Assembly (NCBI RefSeq): GCF_014841105.1
Contig: NZ_JACYWE010000004.1
Coordinates: 62,001 to 126,000, forward strand
Direction of reading: 5' to 3'
Length of the DNA: 64,000 bases
Origin: Lolliginicoccus lacisalsi
GTDB lineage: Bacteria; Actinomycetota; Actinomycetes; Mycobacteriales; Mycobacteriaceae
Shown: one piece after another, positions 8,169-15,215 of the stretch
Layout: every line of letters begins with the position of its first letter
Position numbering within the stretch: the stretch's first letter is position 1
Notes under the pieces: model-generated
What the model saw: the letters and a program-made list of their open reading frames with translations, nothing else
Databases searched by the model: none
Told to the model about the DNA's origin: nothing
Translations under genes and position numbers: made by a program

Positions 8169-8465
8169 TCAGATTGGGGCGGGCAGAACGTGCACGTCGC
8201 AGCCTTGTCGGTCCTTGGTATCGGGGTGGGTCCTGAGCTTGCGCCGCGCCTGCCACCGCCACGAGACAACCGCAGCGATCAGGAGCACCGCGCAGCTCGT
8301 GCCGGCGAACCACGCTGGCACGGCGTGCCCCGAGGCCGCGGCGACCAGGGCGAGCGGGAGCGCGATGAGCGCCAGCACGATGAAGGCATACGCGAGCCGT
8401 GCCAGGGCGCGCCCCGTCTTGTCGGGGAACGACGAACCCTGGCCCGGGCTGCCGAGGGCATTCAT
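8169..8465 (-). CDS. Small protein with two membrane segments
   Basis: This 98-residue protein has two predicted membrane helices (about residues 24-45 and 50-68), then a basic tail. Its start overlaps the end of the hibernation-factor gene by 4 bases, so it is last in a three-gene minus-strand operon. I do not recognise the family. The last dozen codons lie on a 35-bp stretch (8175-8209) that is identical, on the plus strand, to the early coding part of the glycosyltransferase gene at 11270-11304. The C-terminus therefore looks like a recent replacement. Confidence 0.65.
   Translation of the reverse strand: MNALGSPGQGSSFPDKTGRALARLAYAFIVLALIALPLALVAAASGHAVPAWFAGTSCAVLLIAAVVSWRWQARRKLRTHPDTKDRQGCDVHVLPAPI
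8175..8209 (+). repeat. 35-bp exact repeat, copy 1
   Basis: These 35 bases are identical to 11270-11304. Here they cover the 3' end of the minus-strand small membrane protein gene. In the other copy they encode a WGGQNVHVAALS motif of the glycosyltransferase on the plus strand. Confidence 0.9.
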
Positions 8466-9544
8466 GAGGAGGCCCCCGTGTCGCTCATCGCGAGAGCCGG
8501 GGCTCGCAGGATCGCGCCCATCCCGTCCTGGAAGCGCACGTCGTCCTTGGCGCAGACGAAGACCTTCCCGCCCTGGCGGATGGTAGTGGCGACCACGGCA
8601 TCAGCCTCCCGGGTGTCGGTGACTTCGGAGGATGGATCCTCGCCTGCCAGTGGGCGCGCGACCAGCAACGTGTCGACGTTTCCTTGCTGCAAGTTCGCCG
8701 CGATGGAGGAGAGGCCATCGACGGCATAGCCCGAGGACCGGCCGGACTCGATGCGGAAGCGCTCGAGAGCCTCCGCGACCTTCTCGGCCTGGCGCTGCCG
8801 CACGAGGTCGGTGATGGCCTCGTGGAGCCCGTCCTCGCTGGCTCCATCGGCGCGGCCTCCCTCGGGCACGGGGTGAGCGAGGGCCCGCACGTCGTTAGGC
8901 AGCATGTTCTCGATGCTCGTGCGTGCCTGCACCTCGCCACCCAGGACGAGCATGGACGGATGGGCCTTGCGCACCGCGGCAGCGAGATGCTCGGCCGTCT
9001 CGCGATGATTCCGCTCGATCATCTCCTCCGTGCGCTCCTCGACCCGGGCCCAGCTGAAGCGGTCACCGGCGTTCGCCTTGTGCACGGGGTGGTGGTCCTG
9101 GTCCTCGGACCTGGTGTCGATCGTGTGGCCGTACTCATCGATGTAGCTCACGTCCACGCCGGTGCGGTCCACCTCAGCGACCATGATGGTCTGCCGCGGC
9201 ACGCCATGCTCGAACAGTGGAAGCAGGTGCGGCACGGGCGAGAAGCGGGCAGCGGGCTGATCGGGCACCATGGGCAGTTCCTCGTCAACGATGACGGTGT
9301 CCTCGGAGAACACCAGCGCCCGTCCGCGGCGGCCGATGGGGGGCTGCTCCCAGTCGCCCAGCGCCGGGATTCGCTCGATGAGGGCTTCCGGCGCGCCCTG
9401 CTCGCGCGCTCGATCAGCGATATCGCGCCAGCGCAGCTCGCGTGCCTTCGCCGCGTCCTCGGTGTTGTGGGAGTCATCGACGTAGATCGAGAGGAACGGC
9501 CCGTGTGCTTCCTCCAGGCGGTTTCTCAAATCACTCATGTCCAT
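8462..9544 (-). CDS. Balon/Rv2629-like ribosome hibernation factor (bacterial eRF1-like)
   Basis: This 360-residue protein resembles M. tuberculosis Rv2629. It shares the N-terminal pattern GPFLSIYVDDSHNTEDA and the GRRGRALVF segment near residue 72. It also shares the PVHK segment near 150 and the C-terminal GRSSGYAVDGLSSIAANLQQGNVDTL region. Rv2629 belongs to the aeRF1/Pelota-related family that includes Balon, which binds the ribosomal A site in dormancy. The gene starts one base after the stop of the flavoenzyme gene and overlaps the next small membrane gene. Placement in a SigF-rich island fits a dormancy or stress role; Rv2629 itself is in the DosR regulon. Confidence 0.8.
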   Translation of the reverse strand: MDMSDLRNRLEEAHGPFLSIYVDDSHNTEDAAKARELRWRDIADRAREQGAPEALIERIPALGDWEQPPIGRRGRALVFSEDTVIVDEELPMVPDQPAARFSPVPHLLPLFEHGVPRQTIMVAEVDRTGVDVSYIDEYGHTIDTRSEDQDHHPVHKANAGDRFSWARVEERTEEMIERNHRETAEHLAAAVRKAHPSMLVLGGEVQARTSIENMLPNDVRALAHPVPEGGRADGASEDGLHEAITDLVRQRQAEKVAEALERFRIESGRSSGYAVDGLSSIAANLQQGNVDTLLVARPLAGEDPSSEVTDTREADAVVATTIRQGGKVFVCAKDDVRFQDGMGAILRAPALAMSDTGASS

Positions 9545-9545
9545 T

Positions 9546-11075
9546 TCAGGATCTACTTCCTTTCCATTGCAGGGATTGGCAGGGCGCGAGGTCCCGGGTG
9601 GCCGGGCCCTCGATCAGGGCGCCGTCCGGCTCGAAGCGAGAGCCGTGCAGGGGGCAGTCCCAGGTGCGTTCGGCGGGGTTCCAGGCGAGCAACCCCTTGA
9701 GGTGCGGGCAGATCGCGGAGACCGTTTGCGTCGAGCCGTCCACCGTGCTCGAGGCGACCGGCCGCAATCGGTGACAGTGCACGAATCCCTCGCCCTCGCG
9801 GGGCGGCTCGCGGTGGAGCCGTGCTAGGCGCGGCAGGCTCGCGGTCGCTGCGGTGCCCACCTGCGCGTTCTGCGCCACGAACCGCGGCAGCCGGCGCGCC
9901 ACGAGCGAGCGCTGGCTGTCGAAGAGCTCCATGCCGGGCACGTTGGCGCCGGTCAGCCGGGCAGCGAGCATGCGTCCCGCGGCGATCCCGTTGGTCATTC
10001 CCCATTTCGCATAGCCACTCGCCATCAGGATGCGGGTGCCACCGGGCAGGAGCCGGCCGACGAGCGGCAGGCCGTCGAGGCTGCGGTAGTCCTGGGCAGA
10101 CCATTGGTGCGTGGGCGCGAGGGCGGGAAAGTACTGGGCCGTCCAGTCCCGGAGGTCGCGCTCCCGCTCCTGCGTGTCGCTTGCCCGGCCCGTGACATGG
10201 CCATTGCCACCGACGAGCAGGTGCCCCGGGGCGGAGCGCACGGATCGCGGGGGCGCGGCGTCGGGGGGATCGATCGACACGTACATGCCTTCCGGGCGCA
10301 GCGCGTCCGGGGCGAGCGGGAAAGCCGCGAGGTAGGAGCGCTGGGCCTCGAGCTTGGTGAAGAACCCGCCACGATCGAGGATCGGGGTTCCCGTCGCGAG
10401 CACGACCCGAGCGGTGATGATATCGCCGTGGGAAGTGTGCACCGTGGTGGGGCCCGCGGTCGAGACCCCGCGCGCGGTGATGCCTTCGATGATCGTGCCG
10501 CCGAGCGTGATGATCTCCTCCGCGAGCGCCACCGAGAGCTCCACGGGATCGCACTGGAGCTGCCCCTCGAGGCCCACGAACCCCGCGATGGGGAACGGCA
10601 CGTAGTCGATGGGGGCGCCTTGGCCCCAGCCGATATCGAGCCCGGCGGCGCGGGCGGCGTCGGCCTCGCGGTGCAGCGCGGGGAGCGTGGAGCTGGCCTG
10701 TGCGATCGAGTAGGCGGCGCGCTCCTGCACGGGCACGCCGGATCGGGCGCAGAACTCGCGCAGCCACTTCAGCGCTGCTTGGTTGACCTCGACGTACTCT
10801 CGGGCCTTCTCGGCGCCGTGGGAGCGGGTGATCTCGCTGATCCGGGCGCCCTGGAGGCAGGTGGCCTTGGCGGTGGTCTTGCCCGTGGTGAGCCCGGCGA
10901 CGCCGTGCCGGTCGAGCACTGTCACCTCGAGCCCGGCGCGCGCGCATTCGAGGCCGCACACCAGGCCGGTGAGGCCCGCCCCGACGATCAGCACCTCCGC
11001 CGCCGGTGGCACCGCGATGGAGCGGGGCCCGGGGTGCGGTTGCGTGTTCCTCGTATCGAGCCAGAGCGATCCCAT
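9546..11075 (-). CDS. FAD-dependent oxidoreductase with C-terminal Rieske domain
   Basis: This 509-residue protein has a DAO-type FAD fold. The dinucleotide motif VLIVGAGLTGLVCG lies near residues 28-41, and the FAD C-terminal motif ILMASGYAKWGMTNG near 350. A Rieske 2Fe-2S domain follows, with CPH near residue 462 and CPLHGSRF near 480. The DAO-Rieske fusion is an established family whose substrate is unclear. It is first in a minus-strand operon followed by the hibernation-factor gene with a one-base gap. A weak SigF-like element (GATT-N16-TGGTAC) is present upstream on the minus strand. Cytoplasmic location is likely because no signal peptide is seen. Confidence 0.88.
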   Translation of the reverse strand: MGSLWLDTRNTQPHPGPRSIAVPPAAEVLIVGAGLTGLVCGLECARAGLEVTVLDRHGVAGLTTGKTTAKATCLQGARISEITRSHGAEKAREYVEVNQAALKWLREFCARSGVPVQERAAYSIAQASSTLPALHREADAARAAGLDIGWGQGAPIDYVPFPIAGFVGLEGQLQCDPVELSVALAEEIITLGGTIIEGITARGVSTAGPTTVHTSHGDIITARVVLATGTPILDRGGFFTKLEAQRSYLAAFPLAPDALRPEGMYVSIDPPDAAPPRSVRSAPGHLLVGGNGHVTGRASDTQERERDLRDWTAQYFPALAPTHQWSAQDYRSLDGLPLVGRLLPGGTRILMASGYAKWGMTNGIAAGRMLAARLTGANVPGMELFDSQRSLVARRLPRFVAQNAQVGTAATASLPRLARLHREPPREGEGFVHCHRLRPVASSTVDGSTQTVSAICPHLKGLLAWNPAERTWDCPLHGSRFEPDGALIEGPATRDLAPCQSLQWKGSRS

Positions 11076-11143
11076 GGGGGGTGGGTACCACTTCGAGCGC
11101 GGTCCTAATCATTCCTGGGTCGATTCCCTGGCTTGGGGCGCGA

Positions 11144-11170
11144 GGTATGGAATGCAGTGGCTGCGGGTAG
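11144..11170 (+). promoter_or_regulatory. Probable SigF-type promoter for the glycosyltransferase gene
   Basis: GGTAT (11144-11148), a 16-base spacer and GGGTAG (11165-11170) match the SigF pattern with one -35 mismatch. The inferred start is about 34 bases upstream of the ATG at 11210. Confidence 0.5.
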
Positions 11171-11209
11171 CACTCCGGCGCAGCACATGCGTGGCAGGGA
11201 AGGCGTGAA

Positions 11210-12424
11210 ATGCGAATCGCTATGGTCTCCGAGCATGCGAGCCCCCTCGCATCTCCTGGCACGGGCAACTGGGGCGGGCAGAACGTGCACGTCGCAGCCT
11301 TGTCCGCGGCGCTGGCTCGCCGTGGCCACGAGGTCACGGTCTATGCGCGGCGCGATGACGCGGACCTGCCCGAGGGAATGATCAGCGGGGACGGCTACCA
11401 GGTGGTGCATGTGGCGGCGGGGCCGCCACGGCGCTTGCCCAAGGACGCGGTCATGCCGCATATGACCGAGTTCGCCCGGTTCCTGCGCACCGAGTGGTCG
11501 CGGGAGGCCCCCGATGTGGCGCACGCGCACTTCTGGACATCGGGCATCGCTACCCAGCTGGTCTCGCGCGTCCTGGGCACCCGGACCATCCAGACGTTCC
11601 ATGTCCTCGGCTCGCTCGAGCACAGCGCCGGAGCAACCTCGGGCGCGAGCCCGGACGGGCGGATCCGCACGGAGCGTGCCATCGCGCGGGCGGCCTCCCG
11701 GATCATCGCCGCCAGCTCGGAGGAAGCGTTCGAGCTCGCTCGCATGGGCGTGCCGGGAACGCGCATCTCGCGGGTGCCCTGTGGTGTCGATCTTGACCTG
11801 TTCACGCCCTCGGGGCAGCGCGAGCGCCCCGCCGGGCGGCGGAAGCGCGTTGTTTCCGTGGGCCGCTTGGCTCCCGGGAAGGGGTTCGATATCGCTATCG
11901 AGGCGGTCGCGAGGATTCCGGCCGCCGAGCTGGTGATCGCCGGCGGCCCGGACGGCGCGGGGGCCAAGGGCAGCGGCGAGGCCCGGCGATTGCGCGCGCT
12001 CGCGCGGAATCTGGGCTGCGAGCAGCGCGTGCATCTGCTGGGCCAGGTGCCGCGGGATCGCATGCCGGAGCTGCTGCGCACGGCGGATGCGGTCCTGTGC
12101 ACTCCGCGCTATGAGTCGTTCGGCATGGTGCCGCTCGAGGCGATGGCGTGCGGGGTCCCGGTGGTGGCGCACGCGGTGGGCGGGGTGCTCGATACCGTGA
12201 TCGATGGGGTGACTGGTGTGCTGGTGCCGCCGCACCGGCCCCGTTTGCTGGTCAGCGCGCTGCGCGAGGTGCTGTCCCGGCCCGCGTTCGCGGAGGGGCT
12301 GGGCATTGCTGGCCGCGATCGGGCGGTCGCGAGGTACTCGTGGGACCAGATCGCCACGGAGACCGAGCACGCCTACCAGCGTGCCGCGCTTGCCCCGGCG
12401 GGGAGCCTCGATCGAAGCTCCTGA
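11210..12424 (+). CDS. GT4-family glycosyltransferase
   Basis: This 404-residue GT-B retaining glycosyltransferase has an N-terminal glycine-rich acceptor loop (NWGGQNVHVAALSAAL, residues ~20-35). The donor domain opens with VVSVGRLAPGKGFDIAIEAV near residue 223. The EX7E region is YESFGMVPLEAMACGVPVVA near 303-322. It resembles MshA and sucrose-synthase-like GT4 enzymes, but the acceptor is unknown. No signal peptide or membrane helix is present. A SigF-like promoter precedes it. It is followed by an AT-rich gap and a STAS gene rather than by carbohydrate genes, so context does not identify the product. Confidence 0.87.
   Translation: MRIAMVSEHASPLASPGTGNWGGQNVHVAALSAALARRGHEVTVYARRDDADLPEGMISGDGYQVVHVAAGPPRRLPKDAVMPHMTEFARFLRTEWSREAPDVAHAHFWTSGIATQLVSRVLGTRTIQTFHVLGSLEHSAGATSGASPDGRIRTERAIARAASRIIAASSEEAFELARMGVPGTRISRVPCGVDLDLFTPSGQRERPAGRRKRVVSVGRLAPGKGFDIAIEAVARIPAAELVIAGGPDGAGAKGSGEARRLRALARNLGCEQRVHLLGQVPRDRMPELLRTADAVLCTPRYESFGMVPLEAMACGVPVVAHAVGGVLDTVIDGVTGVLVPPHRPRLLVSALREVLSRPAFAEGLGIAGRDRAVARYSWDQIATETEHAYQRAALAPAGSLDRSS
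11270..11304 (+). repeat. 35-bp exact repeat, copy 2
   Basis: This copy is identical to 8175-8209. It lies inside the glycosyltransferase gene and encodes the conserved glycine-rich loop, so it is likely the source copy. Confidence 0.9.
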
Positions 12425-12713
12425 CCGGGTGGGGCCCCGGGCTTTCCCCGACTGGCCGGGCCGCTGATGAAGGCTGGAAGCAGGCAGTCAGCGATAAATT
12501 CCATTGTGTAATTATTTTCGGAGCGGGCGGTAGTGATAATTGACCAGAAAATCCGTGATTCCTGAATGAGGTTTAACATTCAATGTGCATGCGTAAGATA
12601 TTAAAGAAATGGTAAAGCAGATTCAAAATAGCTGCGAAATAGTTGCGATTCGCGCCATGAGCAGGGAGTGTGGAAGAGAGAATTAACTTCTAGGTAACAG
12701 GTGAGGAGTCACC
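12425..12713 (+). promoter_or_regulatory. AT-rich intergenic region with possible SigF-like promoter upstream of the STAS gene
   Basis: This 289-base gap is clearly richer in A+T than its surroundings from about 12490 to 12700. It contains GGTTT (12570-12574), a 16-base spacer and GCGTAA (12591-12596), which fits the SigF pattern with two -10 mismatches. The transcript leader would be about 110 bases. A short CCGGG-CCCGG stem (12425-12440) at the left end may terminate the glycosyltransferase transcript. No gene was recognised. Confidence 0.4.
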
Positions 12714-13109
12714 ATGGGGTCGATAGGAACAGGTCAGCAGGACCATGCGGCGGGCTGGGAACGGCGCGGCCATGGCCCGCGCGAGCCCGTGCGATTAGCA
12801 GTATTCCAGGGCGAGCTCGATGCGACGAGCCACGACGAGCTCGCAAGCACGATGCGCGAGCTCCTGAAAGCTCCGGACCCGATAATTGTCGATCTTTCCG
12901 GATCGAGATTCTGCAGCGCCTCGTGCATCGAGCGCATCGCGGAATGGGCGCAGCGCGCCAAGACCATGGGCATCGACTTCTCGATCATGGCACCACGATC
13001 CATCGCCCAGTGCTTCGAGCTCTTCGAGCCCGCTCCGCACGTCATTCCCGGCCATCGCCCCCTCACGGCTGGCCCGGAAAGGCGCTTCGTCCACATCTAC
13101 ACGGTTTAG
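12714..13109 (+). CDS. STAS-domain protein (anti-anti-sigma-like)
   Basis: This 131-residue protein has the STAS fold typical of RsbV/SpoIIAA-like regulators. The strand REPVRLAVFQGELDATSHDEL leads into PIIVDLSGSRFCSASCIERI (residues ~57-76), where the regulatory serine of the family normally sits in a D-S-S/T-G motif. Here that site reads CSASC, so phosphorylation control may differ. The ATG at 12714 is preceded by GGTGAGGA. It could counter the RsbW-like anti-sigma factor at 823, which lacks a neighbouring antagonist. That link is inferred only from family and distance. Confidence 0.7.
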   Translation: MGSIGTGQQDHAAGWERRGHGPREPVRLAVFQGELDATSHDELASTMRELLKAPDPIIVDLSGSRFCSASCIERIAEWAQRAKTMGIDFSIMAPRSIAQCFELFEPAPHVIPGHRPLTAGPERRFVHIYTV

Positions 13110-13140
13110 AGGGCCCGCTGGGAGCCAGGGTGCCGCGATA

Positions 13141-13165
13141 GTTTGCCGCCCCTGCCCCGGGGTAG
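13141..13165 (+). promoter_or_regulatory. SigF-type promoter for the GCS2-family gene
   Basis: GTTT (13141-13144), a 15-base spacer and GGGTAG (13160-13165) form a near-perfect SigF promoter. The inferred start near 13172 leaves a leader of about 58 bases and supports the ATG at 13230 as the start rather than upstream in-frame codons. Confidence 0.8.
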
Positions 13166-13229
13166 CCAGCCAGGGCCGGACCAGGCGCCCCTCGCAGGCC
13201 AGGTCCTCGTTGCAGCCGAGAGGACCATC

Positions 13230-14627
13230 ATGCTCACGACCAGCCCCGCGCCAGGCCCCGAGGAATCCGCGCCAGGCACACGACGGCGCACCCCCGCGCG
13301 GATCGGCGTGGAGGAGGAGTTCCTGCTCCACGATCACCAGGCCGGCCAGGCCACGCCGCGCGCGGCCGAGGTCATCGCGGCGCTCGGAACCAGCCGCGAC
13401 CACGCGCGGACCGAGATGCATGGCACCCAGCTCGAGCTGGTCACAGAGCCGGCGACCGATCTCCGGGCGCTCACCGCCGATCTCCTGCGCAATCGGAAGC
13501 AAGCGATCGCGGCCGCCGACGAGCTCGGCATGCGCCTGCTCGCCACAGGGCTCCACCCCCTCGCGGAACCAGGCCCCGCGCCGCCGTCCGAGCAGCGCTA
13601 CCAGGAGATGATCGCGCACTATGGCGCGGCAGCGGCCACCTACCAGGGCTGCGGCACCCATGTCCACGTCGAGGTGACGGACCGGGATGCGGCCGCGCTC
13701 GTCCTCGGGCACATTGCCCCCTGGATCCCCGTGCTCGTGGCGCTCGCGGGGAACTCCTCCTACTGCGCGGGCACCGATACGGGATTCTCGAGCTGGAGGA
13801 TCGCCCTGCAGCGCCGGTTCCCGCTCGCCGGGCTGCCACCGGCGTTTTGCTCCGCCGCTCACTACGACGAGACCATCGACAACCTCGTCGACCGCGGCGT
13901 GCTCAAGGACCAGCACACCAGCTTCTGGCTGGCCCGCCTATCCGACCGCTATCCCACTGTGGAGCTCCGCGCCGCCGATGTCGGGCTCACCGCGGACGAC
14001 TCTGCGCTGCAAGCAGCCCTGAGCCGCGCGCTCGTCATGACGGCGCTGGCGGACCTCGAGCGGGGCATCGAGCCGGTAGCGCTCGACCCGGCATGGGCGG
14101 ATGCGGCCGTATGGATGGCGGCGCGGCACGGGATCGAGGGCCCGGCCATCGATCCCGTCGCGCAAATCCAGGTGCCGCTCGCCCATCGGCTGGCCTCGCT
14201 TCTCGAGACCACTACCGATGCGCTGTGCGAAGCAGGGGACTACCAGAGAGCCCGCGCCATGCTGGCCGGGCTCCAGCGCCGCGGAACCGGGGCCGAGGTC
14301 CAGCGGCGAGCTGGCTGCTCGGGAACCGATCACGTGATCACCGTCGCCGAGCAAGCGGCCGGGCAATCCGAGGGCCTCGGGCATGGTGGGCGCAGGCTCC
14401 TCGCGTGCGCGCGGGAGGACACTGCCGCGCAGGCTACCCCGATGATCGCTAGCACTGATCCGGGCGCCTGCCAGGACGCCGCGCCCGAATCAAGCCCCGC
14501 TAGCCGCTCCATCACTGGGGCCCAGAGCACTGGGGCCCAGAGCACTGGGGCCCAGAGCATCCTGCTGGCTATCGGCCTGCTCGTGATGCTTCTCGCGGCC
14601 GTAGTAGGAGTGGCGGCGATCCTGTAG
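13230..14627 (+). CDS. YbdK/EgtA-like carboxylate-amine ligase with C-terminal membrane anchor
   Basis: This 465-residue protein is a member of the glutamate-cysteine ligase family 2. It has IGVEEEFLL near residue 27, the T-E-MHGTQLELVTEPA segment near 65 and GCGTHVHVEV near 140. GNSSYCAGTDTGFSSWR follows near 175 and YPTVELRAADVG near 245. The family ligates a carboxylate to an amine with ATP. Residues after about 355 are an extra low-complexity tail. It contains three TGAQS repeats and ends in a hydrophobic helix (ILLAIGLLVMLLAAVVGVAAIL), which predicts a C-terminal membrane anchor unusual for the family. The ATG at 13230 has GAGAGGA upstream. Confidence 0.82.
   Translation: MLTTSPAPGPEESAPGTRRRTPARIGVEEEFLLHDHQAGQATPRAAEVIAALGTSRDHARTEMHGTQLELVTEPATDLRALTADLLRNRKQAIAAADELGMRLLATGLHPLAEPGPAPPSEQRYQEMIAHYGAAAATYQGCGTHVHVEVTDRDAAALVLGHIAPWIPVLVALAGNSSYCAGTDTGFSSWRIALQRRFPLAGLPPAFCSAAHYDETIDNLVDRGVLKDQHTSFWLARLSDRYPTVELRAADVGLTADDSALQAALSRALVMTALADLERGIEPVALDPAWADAAVWMAARHGIEGPAIDPVAQIQVPLAHRLASLLETTTDALCEAGDYQRARAMLAGLQRRGTGAEVQRRAGCSGTDHVITVAEQAAGQSEGLGHGGRRLLACAREDTAAQATPMIASTDPGACQDAAPESSPASRSITGAQSTGAQSTGAQSILLAIGLLVMLLAAVVGVAAIL
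14514..14558 (+). repeat. Three tandem 15-bp coding repeats
   Basis: Three identical 15-bp units (ACTGGGGCCCAGAGC) encode TGAQS three times, just before the C-terminal membrane helix of the GCS2-family protein. In-frame length makes copy-number variation tolerable. Confidence 0.95.
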
Positions 14628-14716
14628 CCACAATTTGCGTGGAATCAGCATGGTCAATGATCTCGAGCAGCGATTCCATGACCCGCGGGCCTTCCGCTGA
14701 CAAGCAGTGCGAGGTT

Positions 14717-14741
14717 GTTTAACCCCGCGCCGGACGGGTAG
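14717..14741 (+). promoter_or_regulatory. SigF-type promoter for the SRPBCC-oxidoreductase operon
   Basis: GTTT (14717-14720), a 15-base spacer and GGGTAG (14736-14741) match the same pattern as the promoter at 13141. The inferred start is about 33 bases upstream of the ATG at 14781. Confidence 0.8.
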
Positions 14742-14780
14742 GGACACAGCAGCCAACGCCCCCGGCACGAAGTGGACATC

Positions 14781-15215
14781 ATGGCATCGACCCTCCGCAC
14801 GAGCGCAACCCCCCACGCGATCTGGAACGTGCTGAATGACGCCTGGCTCTACGCTGGCTGGGTAGTGGGATCCTCGCGAATCCGGGACGTGGACCCGCAA
14901 TGGCCCCGCCCGGGCACGCGCTTCCATCACTCTTTCGGGGCCTGGCCACTGGTCAACAACGACTTCACCGAGGTCGTCTCGCAGGTGCCAGGAAAGTCCC
15001 TCGAGCTCGTGGCGCGGACCTGGCCCCTGGGCAAGGCTCGCGTGCGGGTCACCATCAACGAGCTGGACCATGGATCTGAGATCACCCTCGAGGAATGGAT
15101 TATCACAGCCCCGGCCAAGTGGATCCCCCGCCGCGTGCAGGAGGAGCTCGCGGCACCGAGGAACAAGGAATGCCTGCGGCGGCTCGCGCTCATCGCGGAA
15201 GGCCGGGGCGCATGA
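14781..15215 (+). CDS. SRPBCC-superfamily protein
   Basis: This 144-residue START/Bet v1-like protein has the N-terminal pattern MASTLRTSATPHAIWNVLND and the FHHSFGAWPLVNNDFTEV strand seen in polyketide-cyclase-like SRPBCC proteins, which bind hydrophobic ligands. A GTG at 14772 is an alternative start; the ATG at 14781 matches the family start better. Its stop overlaps the start of the CrtI-like gene (ATGA at 15212), so the two are coupled and probably handle the same lipid or polyene-like ligand. Confidence 0.8.
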   Translation: MASTLRTSATPHAIWNVLNDAWLYAGWVVGSSRIRDVDPQWPRPGTRFHHSFGAWPLVNNDFTEVVSQVPGKSLELVARTWPLGKARVRVTINELDHGSEITLEEWIITAPAKWIPRRVQEELAAPRNKECLRRLALIAEGRGA

